A DNA stretch of 64,000 nt, from positions 1 to 64,000 of IMG/VR virus record IMGVR_UViG_3300017971_000035. One strand, 5' to 3'. The position numbers were made by a program, and so were the translations under genes. Below are positions 37,250 to 44,448 of the stretch, one piece after another. This DNA comes from a virus. The stretch's first letter is position 1; each line of letters starts with the position of its first letter. The notes under the pieces are model-generated. The model searched no databases and was not told where the DNA came from. It worked only from the letters and a program-made list of their open reading frames with translations.

Positions 37250-37442
37250 TTTCCCAATCGGATATAATTCTCTCTATCTTTATTTTAACCTTTTCAGGCA
37301 TGATTCGTCTACCGCTGAGATAATGCTGCAGAGTATCATAGCTGATTTGAAGTTTTAAAGCCAAGTCCGTTTGCGTCTTCCTTACTGAACGCAAACGTCC
37401 TTTGATCTCCGTATAGGATCTGAACTTTTTTTTGGGTGTCAT
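37242..37442 (-). CDS. Cro/CI-like HTH regulator
   Basis: A 66-residue protein. KTQTDLALKLQISYDTLQHY (about residues 22-41) is a helix-turn-helix of the Cro/CI or XRE type, followed by LSGRRIMPEKVKIKI. AAAGGAGTATTTAGC precedes its ATG. It overlaps the terminase start by 8 bases and faces the divergent plus-strand genes. It probably binds near 37443-37540 to control the leftward or rightward unit. It lacks any oligomerisation domain. Confidence 0.75.
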   Translation of the reverse strand: MTPKKKFRSYTEIKGRLRSVRKTQTDLALKLQISYDTLQHYLSGRRIMPEKVKIKIERIISDWENV

Positions 37443-37497
37443 GCTAAATACTCCTTTTACTACTACAAATAAATTTATATATTTCTATTTGCAAGGC

Positions 37498-37529
37498 AAA
37501 AAGCCCGGTTCTCTGTGAACGGGCTTTTT
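37498..37529. terminator. bidirectional intrinsic terminator-like hairpin
   Basis: Inverted repeat AGCCCG(g)TTC / GAACGGGCT with AAAAA before and TTTTT after, so it could stop transcription in either direction. It lies between divergent genes, only 13 bases before the plus-strand ATG, an odd place for a plain terminator. Confidence 0.75.
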
Positions 37530-37542
37530 ACCAAGGAATCAT

Positions 37543-37716
37543 ATGGCCGAGAAACCACTTCAACAGCAATTTTCTGATGAAATACGGGAAGTTCTGGATA
37601 AATTCAAGGATTCTGGTCTTACAAACGGTGAAGCCATCGGAGTATTGGACATGCACAAATTTAATCTAAATTTCACAATTGCTATGGACGAGTACAGAAG
37701 GAAGAAACCGTTTTGA
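37543..37716 (+). CDS. small protein at the head of the rightward operon (57 aa)
   Basis: Starts at ATG 37543 after AAGGAATCAT. The 57-residue product (MAEKPLQQQFSDEIREV, NGEAIGVLDMHKF, AMDEYRRKKPF) is charged and helical. No family is recognised. The TGA overlaps the TTG start of the next gene. It is the first rightward gene and would be the first translated after the hairpin at 37498. Confidence 0.7.
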   Translation: MAEKPLQQQFSDEIREVLDKFKDSGLTNGEAIGVLDMHKFNLNFTIAMDEYRRKKPF

Positions 37717-38036
37717 ATAAGAATAAATTCGATTACCTATTTCATATAAGGGTCACAGATGGTGGCTCAATTCTCCCCACTGGTGGCTGCACATTAGCTG
37801 CGATAGTGACCGGTGATAAACTCAAATGGGGCGTGTCAAGATGTTCTGAAAAGGACAATTTTTGTAAGAAAGTCGGCCGCGCCATCGCATCAACCAGGGC
37901 CCAAGGAACACAGGCCATGGAGACAAGAAAGATGGATATTCCAGCTCTTCGGATATTCGCCGATCTCCTTGGTGCTCATATTAACCAGAAGAGTTCGGTA
38001 ACGGAGATTGCAGAAGTCATCGGACAATACCGTTGA
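37713..38036 (+). CDS. conserved small protein, unknown
   Basis: A 107-residue protein, best started with TTG at 37713, which overlaps the preceding TGA; AAGGAAGAAACC lies ahead. TDGGSILPTGGCTLAAIVTG and KLKWGVSRCSEKDNFCKK contain three Cys. The C-terminus is helical. Not recognised. It belongs to a tight run of small early genes. Confidence 0.65.
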   Translation: MNKNKFDYLFHIRVTDGGSILPTGGCTLAAIVTGDKLKWGVSRCSEKDNFCKKVGRAIASTRAQGTQAMETRKMDIPALRIFADLLGAHINQKSSVTEIAEVIGQYR

Positions 38037-38190
38037 ATCTTATGAGGTTCCAAAGGACCAGTTGCCCAAAGGGGTAACGTACCGAAAAATTTATGGTCAG
38101 AAAAAACCACCCAAAGAGAATAAGCTCGGTCAGGCGCCAGGTGTTCTCAAACTTTTACCGGAGTTAGAATGGTACCCAGACCGCCCTTAG
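38008..38190 (+). CDS. small overlapping protein (TTG start)
   Basis: A frame of 60 residues starting at TTG 38008 inside the end of the preceding gene. The later part, GVTYRKIYGQKKPPKENK then GVLKLLPELEWYPDRP, reads as real protein and the stop overlaps the next gene's start. The start codon choice is weak, because the ribosome site is too close. Confidence 0.5.
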   Translation: MQKSSDNTVESYEVPKDQLPKGVTYRKIYGQKKPPKENKLGQAPGVLKLLPELEWYPDRP

Positions 38191-38411
38191 AAACACTTCC
38201 CTGCAGAGACCTCAAAGTTGAAGGTGCCTGCGCAAAGGATATTTGTCCTTATGTAATTCAGAACTGGGATGGTATCATCCGGATTGCCAGATATGAACAT
38301 GAGTATGAAATGCAGCGCCGGAGTATTGACGCTTTCAAGGAAAAAATTCGTAAGAAAAAACCTTTTTTACATAAGATTTTCCCATTTAAAATCACCATTG
38401 AAAGGAGATAA
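38169..38411 (+). CDS. small Cys-containing protein
   Basis: An 80-residue protein with GGAGTTAGA before its ATG. LPCRDLKVEGACAKDICPYV (residues 9-28) has three spaced Cys and could bind zinc. The C-terminus is very basic. Unknown function in the early operon. Confidence 0.65.
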   Translation: MVPRPPLETLPCRDLKVEGACAKDICPYVIQNWDGIIRIARYEHEYEMQRRSIDAFKEKIRKKKPFLHKIFPFKITIERR

Positions 38412-38413
38412 TC

Positions 38414-38611
38414 ATGGTAGACATCGAAACCGTAAAGGCCAAGGCCAAAGAAGAAGTTGACAAGGAGCGGAGTGAAGCCGCGGTGGAAGCTCTGAAAGAC
38501 AAGTACAACGAATTGGCCGATGCAGAGCAAATGGTCAAGAACGTCAAGAAAGAAATTGAAGACCTGGAAGCATCTATTGCCGATGGCTCATTCGCTGAAC
38601 AGTCCTGCTGA
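38414..38611 (+). CDS. small coiled-coil protein
   Basis: A 65-residue protein composed almost wholly of charged helix (KAKAKEEVDKERSEAAVEAL). AAAGGAGATAATC precedes the ATG, a strong site. It overlaps the next gene by 29 bases. A DNA-associated or structural accessory is possible; no family is recognised. Confidence 0.7.
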   Translation: MVDIETVKAKAKEEVDKERSEAAVEALKDKYNELADAEQMVKNVKKEIEDLEASIADGSFAEQSC

Positions 38612-39572
38612 ACAATGGGACGAGAGTGCGCTTGAGAAATTAAAGCGCAGTGCTGAAAAGGAAGCAGCCAGTTTTAATAAAATCCGTCCTAAAATTACAA
38701 TTGACCATGAATACATAAAAAAAAAGCAAGAAACTGCTGCAAAAATAATGCAGGAAAAAGATCGATATGAACGCAGAGAAAAATTCAGAAAATATCTTGA
38801 CCTTGCAAACAGTATTCCTTCTGCGGCACCAATGCTTACAAAGAAAATTCTTAATGAAGTCCAAAAAGACCTGATTGGAATCTCAACTCCTAAAGGGCAA
38901 AACAGTTTTTATGAAGAAATACAAAAAACTTTTAATCAAAGGGAATCTCATTTGGCAGATGCTCTAGCGTACGGTAGGGCCGGCGGCATGTATTCCATGA
39001 GAGAAATGAATCCCAGTCTTCATGTTTTTTGGGATGGCTGGCGTACAACAACTTTTGAACTTGGGCAGAATGGATGGAAACTTGCAGCCGATCAGGATGC
39101 TTATGGCAGACGACTCCAACTTGTCTTCAGTAAAGATAATATCGTCATGATAGGGCAACCATTGGAATTTGATTATATGCGATATGCCCAAAATCCTACC
39201 ATGATGGATTTGAAGGAAGTGAGAATCAGACCAATTGCGCTGGATAAAAATATAACATTTCAATACATGGACAAATTAAACATATATGGTCTAAAGTCAG
39301 TAAAACACATACCAGAGATTTCCAATAGCGAGGTCACCTCTTTCGCCGACCTCGCTATTTTTCAAGAGAAAGAGGAAAGAGAAGTAATTATTGAAAATAA
39401 AGACGTACAATCCCTCATGAAGGAAATTCTTAAAATCCAATCAGAGAAACAAAAGGAACTCAGGGAAAAAGAAAGACTTGCCAGGCGGCGTGATGTATAC
39501 AAAGCTGAGAAAGGAGAAGGCCTGGTTGAAACAGTCCATGCAAAAATTATAACACTTGACCAAGTTTCATGA
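38583..39572 (+). CDS. phage protein of unknown function with STPKG motif
   Basis: Started at ATG 38583 (MAHSLNSPAEQWDES), within the end of the previous gene; 329 residues. A central stretch LIGISTPKGQNSFYEEI and, further on, HLADALAYGRAG echo terminase motif III and the final acidic motif, but no Walker A or B is present, so it is not a motor. Residues 140-250 are globular with Trp and Tyr. The C-terminal 80 residues are a charged coiled coil. It ends at an inverted repeat that includes its own stop codon. Function unknown. Confidence 0.6.
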   Translation: MAHSLNSPAEQWDESALEKLKRSAEKEAASFNKIRPKITIDHEYIKKKQETAAKIMQEKDRYERREKFRKYLDLANSIPSAAPMLTKKILNEVQKDLIGISTPKGQNSFYEEIQKTFNQRESHLADALAYGRAGGMYSMREMNPSLHVFWDGWRTTTFELGQNGWKLAADQDAYGRRLQLVFSKDNIVMIGQPLEFDYMRYAQNPTMMDLKEVRIRPIALDKNITFQYMDKLNIYGLKSVKHIPEISNSEVTSFADLAIFQEKEEREVIIENKDVQSLMKEILKIQSEKQKELREKERLARRRDVYKAEKGEGLVETVHAKIITLDQVS

Positions 39573-39704
39573 CAAAATGTCCTCCAAATATTTTGTCATC
39601 GGAGGGTGGAAAGGTACGCCGTTCCATCCTCCACCGCTCCCGAGAAAAGTTGCAAGCACACCCTATAAAATGGATGCAAGCACTTTTTTCGGGGCACAAA
39701 AAAA
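39570..39704 (+). promoter_or_regulatory. structured leader before the TGT/DpdA-like gene
   Basis: A 10-base perfect inverted repeat ATGACAAAAT / ATTTTGTCAT (39570-39600) includes the previous stop. A second stem GGAGGGTGGAA / TTCCATCCTCC (39600-39633) follows, with one G-U pair. Then TGCAAGCAC occurs twice, at about 39651 and 39674. No clear ribosome site precedes ATG 39705 except GGGGCAC. It looks like a regulatory or attenuator leader; no known riboswitch class is established. Confidence 0.5.
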
Positions 39705-40592
39705 ATGAAAGAACCGATAGCATACAACAGCGGAAATATCCGTTCAATAAACGAAACCAAGGCCAGCATTGAAATTGGAGCTCCCATTGGTATTACTGTT
39801 CATTCACAACAAAGTATTATCGAGCTGGCCATGGGTTACGCCTTCGTCGGAGGCAAAGTATTCGTTGATAATGGCGCTTTTACTGAGTACTCAAAGGGAA
39901 CAAACCTTGATATTGAAACCCTGTCCGGAAGATGCTATTGGGACAGTGTATTCGCAGTCTATCGTGAAATTGCAAGTATACCGTACGGAGCTGACAATCT
40001 GGTATTTGTAGCACCGGATCAGGTAGGAAATCCTGATGTAACTTTGAAAAATCTTGAATGGTTAATGTATGAAGTCCATGAGATTCGCAGCACTGGAGCT
40101 CAAATCATCCAGCCCATTCAAAAAGGAAAAAAGCCAGATTATGATATATCAGTCCATATTGCAGATTTATCAAATTGGTACTACGACTTTGAAAATACTA
40201 TCCTCGGATTCCCCTCAAAGCGAGAGGCTTGGCATGTATCAGAAGTTCTTGATTATCTGATGTATAAGACTTTATGGGAGAAGAGGCTTTCAACTACTGA
40301 ACCGGTTTGGTGTATTCATCCGGATTTGAAAATTCACTTCCTGGGGATTGGCGATCCCTTGAGGTTAAGCAAGATTCAAAAGTATATTGATAAAATCAGA
40401 CCGAATGTATTTGTCTCAGGCGACAGTGTACCGACCGGAGGAATTGTCGGCAAAGGCCGCAAGCTCACAGAAACTATGAACTCATACCTTAAACTTCATC
40501 CAAACTTGACCAGAGAAGAAAGAGGCGAGCTTCGCTGTAAAATCCTCTCGGGAATTGAATGGACGAAACGTCAACAACACACTTTAGCATAG
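39705..40592 (+). CDS. TGT/DpdA-like base transglycosylase
   Basis: A 295-residue protein resembling the tRNA-guanine transglycosylase superfamily, in the form used by phages (DpdA). VFVDNGAFTEYSKG (about residues 52-65) matches the VDSGGFQ catalytic region with its Asp. NLVFVAPDQVGNPDVTLKN (about 105) and AQIIQPIQKGKK (about 135) resemble the barrel strands. HFLGIGDPLRLSKI (about 208) corresponds to the family's LMGVGxPxDL. DpdA-type enzymes exchange guanine in DNA for a 7-deazaguanine, which protects phage DNA from restriction; tRNA is the alternative target. No partner preQ0 genes are in this window, so the base would come from the host or from outside the window. A structured leader precedes it. 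Confidence 0.65.
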   Translation: MKEPIAYNSGNIRSINETKASIEIGAPIGITVHSQQSIIELAMGYAFVGGKVFVDNGAFTEYSKGTNLDIETLSGRCYWDSVFAVYREIASIPYGADNLVFVAPDQVGNPDVTLKNLEWLMYEVHEIRSTGAQIIQPIQKGKKPDYDISVHIADLSNWYYDFENTILGFPSKREAWHVSEVLDYLMYKTLWEKRLSTTEPVWCIHPDLKIHFLGIGDPLRLSKIQKYIDKIRPNVFVSGDSVPTGGIVGKGRKLTETMNSYLKLHPNLTREERGELRCKILSGIEWTKRQQHTLA

Positions 40593-40601
40593 GAGGAATC
40601 C

Positions 40602-40865
40602 ATGGAAATGGATATGAAAATCCAGGTGGAAGCAAAGGTTCTGATACCCGATGTCCCGAAGGAAATTAAGTTTACCAATGGTCAGAGCATGCCGATTGAA
40701 TCTCTGTCCGAAAATGCCCTGATGAAAATCGGTAAGCAGTGGACCAAGAATCTCGTATTGGCCGCGCATCCTGATTCAACAATCGGTCAGGAAAAACCGG
40801 CACCTGAAAAGCCTGAAAATCCGGAACCGGTCGAAGGTAAAAAACCCAACGGAAAGAAAAAATAG
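40602..40865 (+). CDS. small protein with Pro/Lys-rich tail
   Basis: An 87-residue protein with AGGAGGAATCC before its ATG. Residues 1-60 are beta-like (QVEAKVLIPDVPKEIKFTN). The C-terminus is Glu/Pro/Lys-rich and disordered. Unknown; 9 bases after the transglycosylase-like gene. Confidence 0.65.
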   Translation: MEMDMKIQVEAKVLIPDVPKEIKFTNGQSMPIESLSENALMKIGKQWTKNLVLAAHPDSTIGQEKPAPEKPENPEPVEGKKPNGKKK

Positions 40866-40880
40866 GGGCATCACGGAGCA

Positions 40881-40919
40881 AGGCTTTAAGGGGGGTATAA
40901 CGCCCCGCCCCCCGCCTTT
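40881..40919 (+). terminator. GC-rich hairpin before the ASCH gene
   Basis: AAGGC(tttaa)GGGGGG pairs with CCCCCC(g)GCCTT, about 11 pairs, followed by a short T run. It sits 9 bases before the next ATG, so it may act as terminator, attenuator or translation block. Confidence 0.55.
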
Positions 40920-40927
40920 CAATCATT

Positions 40928-41278
40928 ATGCCATTACTTAACTTCCAGCAGCAGTTTGCCGATAAAGTCGAGAAAAAGATAAAACGTCAAACCATTCGTG
41001 CTTGGAGAAAATATCCAATTCGAACAGGCCAAATACTTTATCTCTATACAAGACTGAGAACAAAATTAGCCAGACGTATTGGAATGTACGTCTGTTTCAG
41101 TGCGCAGTCTATTGTCATTAATGAAGACTCTTTCACAATTGATGGTCTTTTAATAACCAATAAAAAAAGACTGAATTTATTTGCTGTTAAAGACGGTTTT
41201 GAATCATGGAATGATATGATATCATGGTTCAAGAAAACACATGGACTCCCATTCAGAGGACAATTGATAAAATGGTAA
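40928..41278 (+). CDS. ASCH/PUA-like domain protein
   Basis: A 116-residue protein. FQQQFADKVEKKIKRQTIRA followed by WRKYPIRTGQILYLYTRLRT (about residues 6-45) fits the ASCH fold: a KxxRxxI surface, then a Gly turn and beta strands. ASCH domains bind RNA or modified bases. VKDGFESWNDMISWFKKTH near the C-terminus is typical of phage ASCH proteins. It lies beside the base transglycosylase and DUF5131 genes, which suggests RNA or base-modification work. Confidence 0.65.
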   Translation: MPLLNFQQQFADKVEKKIKRQTIRAWRKYPIRTGQILYLYTRLRTKLARRIGMYVCFSAQSIVINEDSFTIDGLLITNKKRLNLFAVKDGFESWNDMISWFKKTHGLPFRGQLIKW

Positions 41279-41520
41279 AAAGAGAAATTAAAGTAATAAT
41301 TAACATGGAATCAGATGAACCTGTTATCATCCAGGCTGATGATGTTAATCCCATAAAGGACATGGCCTGCTTATGTGAAGCCCTTTGTACTTTGATTCAT
41401 GCAGCTCATAAAAATGGAATCCGCAAAGACCACGAATCCCTCAAGCTCTGTATCGGCCATCTTGAATCAGGATTTGCTGATGAAAATTATAAAGTAAGGT
41501 TACCTGGTGAACAAGACTAA
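41275..41520 (+). CDS. small acidic protein
   Basis: Started at ATG 41275 (MVKREIKVIINMESDEP), overlapping the ASCH stop; 81 residues. Cys-rich helix ACLCEALCTLIHAAHKN at about 35-51. Unknown. Its end overlaps the DUF5131 start by 14 bases. Confidence 0.6.
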   Translation, partial: VKREIKVIINMESDEPVIIQADDVNPIKDMACLCEALCTLIHAAHKNGIRKDHESLKLCIGHLESGFADENYKVRLPGEQD

Positions 41521-42124
41521 AATAGAATGGTGTGATTACACCTGGAATCCTGTGGTGGGCTGTAAACATGCCTGTTATTACTGCTATGCACAGCGCATAA
41601 ACCAACGGTTCAAAATGATTCCAAACTGGACAAAACCGAAATTTTTTCCTGAAAGACTTACTGAACCTGCGAAAGTACAAAAGTCCTCAAAAATATTCAT
41701 AGGATCCATGTGTGACTTATTTGGTAACTGGGTCCCTAAGAAATGGATTGATAGTGTTCTGGAAGTATGTCAAGCACTTCCGAGACATGAATTCATGTTT
41801 CTCACAAAGAATCCAAAAAGATATCTTGATTATGAGGTTTATCCTGGTAATGTCTGGCTCGGGATGACATTATCCGAAGGAAATACCAAGGAACTTAGAA
41901 ATTATGTATGGCATGTACACCATACGCACTGGAAAAAATTTGTATCCATTGAACCTTTGAGAGGCGACTTCAGCAAATTTAATTTCTACCCGATGACAAA
42001 AATAATCGTTGGAGCCATGACAGGTCCGAATCCTGTGGTGCCGAGGAAACAATGGATTGATTCAATCATATCACATAACACTTTTTATAAAAATAACATG
42101 AAGGAGTATCTTGGCAGAAGATAA
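41507..42124 (+). CDS. DUF5131 / phage Gp37-Gp68 family radical-SAM-like protein
   Basis: A 205-residue protein that begins with GTG. IEWCDYTWNPVVGCKHACYYCYA (about residues 5-27) holds the CxxxCxxC iron-sulfur motif (CKHACYYC) of radical-SAM enzymes, in the form typical of the DUF5131 family. IFIGSMCDLFGNWVP, HEFMFLTKNPKRY and NVWLGMTLSE are further family blocks. KKFVSIEPLRGDF and KIIVGAMTGPNPVVPRKQWI follow. The family occurs widely in phages; its substrate is unknown, but it lies near proteins that handle bases or RNA. Confidence 0.88.
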   Translation: MNKTKIEWCDYTWNPVVGCKHACYYCYAQRINQRFKMIPNWTKPKFFPERLTEPAKVQKSSKIFIGSMCDLFGNWVPKKWIDSVLEVCQALPRHEFMFLTKNPKRYLDYEVYPGNVWLGMTLSEGNTKELRNYVWHVHHTHWKKFVSIEPLRGDFSKFNFYPMTKIIVGAMTGPNPVVPRKQWIDSIISHNTFYKNNMKEYLGRR

Positions 42125-42407
42125 AAAATCAGGGATTTACAGTGAGCTGAAACGGTATGAAATATTAACCGGCCTGGTCTGCATATGCCAGGCGGATCCG
42201 TCCGAAGAAATCAGCTCAGAATTTGAAGTGGGCTGTCGGTACAGATTTGACTTGATGGGCCTGGGTATAACTAAGTATGTTAAAGTATATTCTGAAGGAT
42301 CATCAGATAGTTTCGAAATATGCTCAACTGCAATATTCAATAAATATTTCAAACCCGTGGAGGTAAACAATGTGGAAAATACTGACCCTATGGAGAAAGA
42401 TTCCTAA
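42111..42407 (+). CDS. small phage protein, unknown
   Basis: A 98-residue protein from a TTG at 42111 behind AAGGAGTATC, overlapping the DUF5131 stop. LVCICQADPSEEISSEFEVG and GCRYRFDLMGLGITKY read as beta structure. Unknown role. Confidence 0.6.
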   Translation: MAEDKKSGIYSELKRYEILTGLVCICQADPSEEISSEFEVGCRYRFDLMGLGITKYVKVYSEGSSDSFEICSTAIFNKYFKPVEVNNVENTDPMEKDS

Positions 42408-42693
42408 AGAACTGAAGACCACTATTCTGTGGTTGGTCATGGAAATCGTTGATCGCATCAAAAATAAAAAGAAAAAGGAATACGACAAACTTCTCCATAA
42501 GCTCATTGACCAGGCAAATCTGAATAATCCGCAAAAATCCTTTCTTAAGACCTTCGTGTCTTATTATTACAATGACGGAAAAATCACTATCAACGAGGCC
42601 CTGGATTTAGCAAATCTGCTTTTCAGAATAATTGGGAAAGAGGTTCATATCAGCCAGGATAACAAGAACTGGCTGGTAAGAGTAAAGAAATAA
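42370..42693 (+). CDS. small basic protein
   Basis: A 107-residue protein after GGAGGTAAACA. Helical and basic (IVDRIKNKKKKEYDKLLHKL). A hydrophobic stretch near the N-terminus (TTILWLVMEIV) may contact a membrane. Unknown. Confidence 0.65.
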   Translation: MWKILTLWRKIPKELKTTILWLVMEIVDRIKNKKKKEYDKLLHKLIDQANLNNPQKSFLKTFVSYYYNDGKITINEALDLANLLFRIIGKEVHISQDNKNWLVRVKK

Positions 42694-42698
42694 TTTCG

Positions 42699-42760
42699 GG
42701 GGCCCTTCGGGTCGGCTTTAAGACAGTTAGCTCTAACTTAACCAAATCCTGAAGGGTCCC
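42699..42760 (+). promoter_or_regulatory. structured 5' leader of the 42774 gene
   Basis: GGGGCCCTTC (42699-42708) pairs with GAAGGGTCCC (42751-42760) over 10 bases with one G-U. Inside, TTAAG / CTTAA and AGTTA / TAACT make a second helix. The ribosome site GCAGGGAG follows at once, so folding could control initiation. It may be an RNA switch or a protein-binding leader. Confidence 0.55.
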
Positions 42761-42773
42761 TGCAGGGAGTTTT

Positions 42774-42968
42774 ATGACATTGACAAAAGAAGAAATTCGT
42801 ATATTAGTCGAGGATGAGCTTCAGGGCATCCAGGCAAAGGAACCTCATGAACGCCTTGTTGCTATAAAATTGATTCTTGAACCTTACCTGGATCCACAGG
42901 TAAACATACCCAGTGCTCTTTACAAGGACATTTATGGCTGTGTATTTTTAGCAAATACCATCTTATGA
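42774..42968 (+). CDS. small acidic protein
   Basis: A 64-residue protein (LTKEEIRILVEDELQGIQ at the start). Helical, no family recognised. It lies directly behind a structured leader and overlaps the next gene by 4 bases. Confidence 0.6.
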   Translation: MTLTKEEIRILVEDELQGIQAKEPHERLVAIKLILEPYLDPQVNIPSALYKDIYGCVFLANTIL

Positions 42969-43219
42969 AATTCAGATTCATAAATCATTGGCTTCATGCT
43001 CATGGAATCATATTAGGCTGGGATTACGGCCAGGATTTTGAATATAATTATTTTGAATTGACTATTTTAAATTTTGGCCTGGGAATAAAATGGCTGAGAT
43101 ATAAAATGCAAAAAGGTATTTGGGATTGGCCGGAATGGAAATTCCTTTGCTTTTGCCGGTCAGCCTTTCTCTTTGTGAAAAGGCTTCCCGGCCGTATCCG
43201 TAAATTCTTAACTATATGA
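42965..43219 (+). CDS. Trp/Tyr-rich small protein
   Basis: An 84-residue protein, unusually rich in Trp, Phe and Tyr (NYFELTILNFGLGIKWLRY, KFLCFCRSAFLFVKRL), with a basic C-terminus. It is possibly membrane-associated. It overlaps the neighbours at both ends by 4 bases. Unknown. Confidence 0.6.
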   Translation: MKFRFINHWLHAHGIILGWDYGQDFEYNYFELTILNFGLGIKWLRYKMQKGIWDWPEWKFLCFCRSAFLFVKRLPGRIRKFLTI

Positions 43220-43416
43220 ATAAGAAATTCAAAATCGGTGAAGTCGTGCAGCTCCGTTCAGGAGGCTGCGATATGACAATAAGCGCTACCGGTACCCAGG
43301 ATGGAAAACCATTCGTAAAATGCCAATGGCATGACAGCGGTTTAAGTGCAGAAGGAGATACTTATCATCCGGATATGCTAAGGAAGGTCGAAAGGAAAAA
43401 TTGTGGTCTGGTATAA
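43216..43416 (+). CDS. DUF2158 (YodC-like) protein
   Basis: A 66-residue protein. FKIGEVVQLRSGGCDMTIS at the start, FVKCQWHDSGL in the middle and YHPDMLRKVE at the end match the DUF2158 pattern (KxGDxVxLKSGGPxMTV ... VxCQWF ... L). Its role is unknown; it is widely found in phages and in proteobacteria. Confidence 0.85.
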   Translation: MNKKFKIGEVVQLRSGGCDMTISATGTQDGKPFVKCQWHDSGLSAEGDTYHPDMLRKVERKNCGLV

Positions 43417-43570
43417 TGTCCTCATAGACAACGGTGTACTCCGCGGGAAGTCCGAGCATGAAAAACAGGAAATCCTCGCCGAGTACGCCGATTACCTTCG
43501 GGACTGTAGAAAGGATGAACAACTTGAAAAAAAAGCGGAAAAAGAAGCCGGCAATAATCAAGGAACCTGA
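43403..43570 (+). CDS. small overlapping protein (GTG start)
   Basis: 55 residues from a GTG at 43403 behind AAAGGAAAAATT: VVWYNVLIDNGVLRGKSEHE, then a charged helix. The whole gene is squeezed between overlapping neighbours; its end overlaps the next gene by 56 bases. Protein-like composition supports it, no family is recognised. Confidence 0.55.
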   Translation: MVWYNVLIDNGVLRGKSEHEKQEILAEYADYLRDCRKDEQLEKKAEKEAGNNQGT

Positions 43571-43802
43571 AAAACCAGAGGAAATTTTTAAACCTTCAGT
43601 GGATGATATTGTCCGTAATATCAGCGTAAAAGTCTATGCTGATAAAGTGGTTTGGATAGGTAAACGTGAGGGAAAATCAGTATTCGTTTGTCAAAATTCA
43701 GGATTATGGTATGGAACCTCCAAGGGTTGGGAAATCCGCAAAAGAGCAAAGGATGATCTGCACGTGGATAAAGGACAAGTGGCCTCTGGAGAAAAAACTT
43801 GA
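43515..43802 (+). CDS. small basic protein
   Basis: I start it at ATG 43515 (MNNLKKKRKKKPAIIKE) because AGAAAGG lies ahead. 95 residues, Lys-rich N-terminus, then SVKVYADKVVWIGKREGKSV, which reads as beta strands. It may bind nucleic acid. Unknown family. Confidence 0.6.
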   Translation: MNNLKKKRKKKPAIIKEPEKPEEIFKPSVDDIVRNISVKVYADKVVWIGKREGKSVFVCQNSGLWYGTSKGWEIRKRAKDDLHVDKGQVASGEKT

Positions 43803-44013
43803 AGTATACATAAACAATCTTCAACTTGAATGGGCCCATCGTCAAGATCATATGAAGATGAAGTTCACGCCTCTGCATAGTTTTGATACTCATTGTGGAT
43901 ACGATTGGCGATTTACACGGGAACTTATAACCAATCACATTTATTATTATATAAGGAAAATAAGATGCTTAAAATCTCAACTTTCATCACAGCCGCAGCA
44001 ATCCTTATTTTAA
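43753..44013 (+). CDS. small protein, unknown
   Basis: Started at ATG 43753 after AAAGAGCAAAGG; 86 residues (MICTWIKDKWPLEKKLEVY). Overlaps both neighbours by about 50 bases. It looks helical and basic; unknown. Confidence 0.5.
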   Translation: MICTWIKDKWPLEKKLEVYINNLQLEWAHRQDHMKMKFTPLHSFDTHCGYDWRFTRELITNHIYYYIRKIRCLKSQLSSQPQQSLF

Positions 44014-44201
44014 TTGGATGCAGAAGACCAGAAGAAAAAAGGGTTGAAATGGAAGTCATCGAAGTGGATAACTGTCAGTACATTGTGTGGTTCGGTATAT
44101 ATCATGATGCCATTATTCATAAGGCCGACTGTCATAATCCGGTTCATTCTCATAATTGGTTCCAGACCCTGGTTGATTCAGCGAAAATTAAACATGACTG
44201 A
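43965..44201 (+). CDS. small lipoprotein
   Basis: A 78-residue protein from ATG 43965 behind AGGAAAATAAG. Residues 1-19 are a lipoprotein signal with lipobox LIGC (MLKISTFITAAAILILIGC). The mature part carries Cys and His (NCQYIVWFGIYHDAIIHKAD, HSHNWF). A membrane-anchored phage protein of this kind could block superinfection or assist lysis. It overlaps the next gene by ATGACTGA. Confidence 0.8.
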   Translation: MLKISTFITAAAILILIGCRRPEEKRVEMEVIEVDNCQYIVWFGIYHDAIIHKADCHNPVHSHNWFQTLVDSAKIKHD

Positions 44202-44448
44202 TATTAACGAGTACTGGTGCATTCAATGCCATGTCGATGATGAAGATCCTTGTATCCTTCTGATGAGAGGAACTGAGTTCAGGCCAATCCATTGCCCCTT
44301 AAATTTAGAACGCAGAGCTTTATGGAAAAAAGTCACTCATGAAATGACCCATATCAGTGTGACTGTCGCTGATGTCATGAAAAAAGTAATAGAGGACCAG
44401 AATGCACGAAACCGACTCGGACATGACAATCCAGCCCCCGGGGCGTGA
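44194..44448 (+). CDS. small Cys-containing protein
   Basis: An 84-residue protein from ATG 44194, overlapping the lipoprotein stop. YWCIQCHVDDEDPCILL has CxxC plus a further Cys; FRPIHCPLN adds one, possibly a zinc ribbon. The C-terminus is helical. Unknown. Confidence 0.6.
   Translation: MTDINEYWCIQCHVDDEDPCILLMRGTEFRPIHCPLNLERRALWKKVTHEMTHISVTVADVMKKVIEDQNARNRLGHDNPAPGA

Noticed and set aside
38583-39572. Second terminase or terminase fragment (STPKG, ADALAYG)
   Set aside because: No Walker A or Walker B and the wrong spacing between motifs; short-motif coincidence is more likely.
39640-39704. preQ1-I riboswitch before the DpdA-like gene (ACACCCTATAAAA resembles its 3' part)
   Set aside because: The 5' strand that should pair with the CCCT segment is missing at the expected distance, so the P1 stem cannot form. 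The similarity may be chance.
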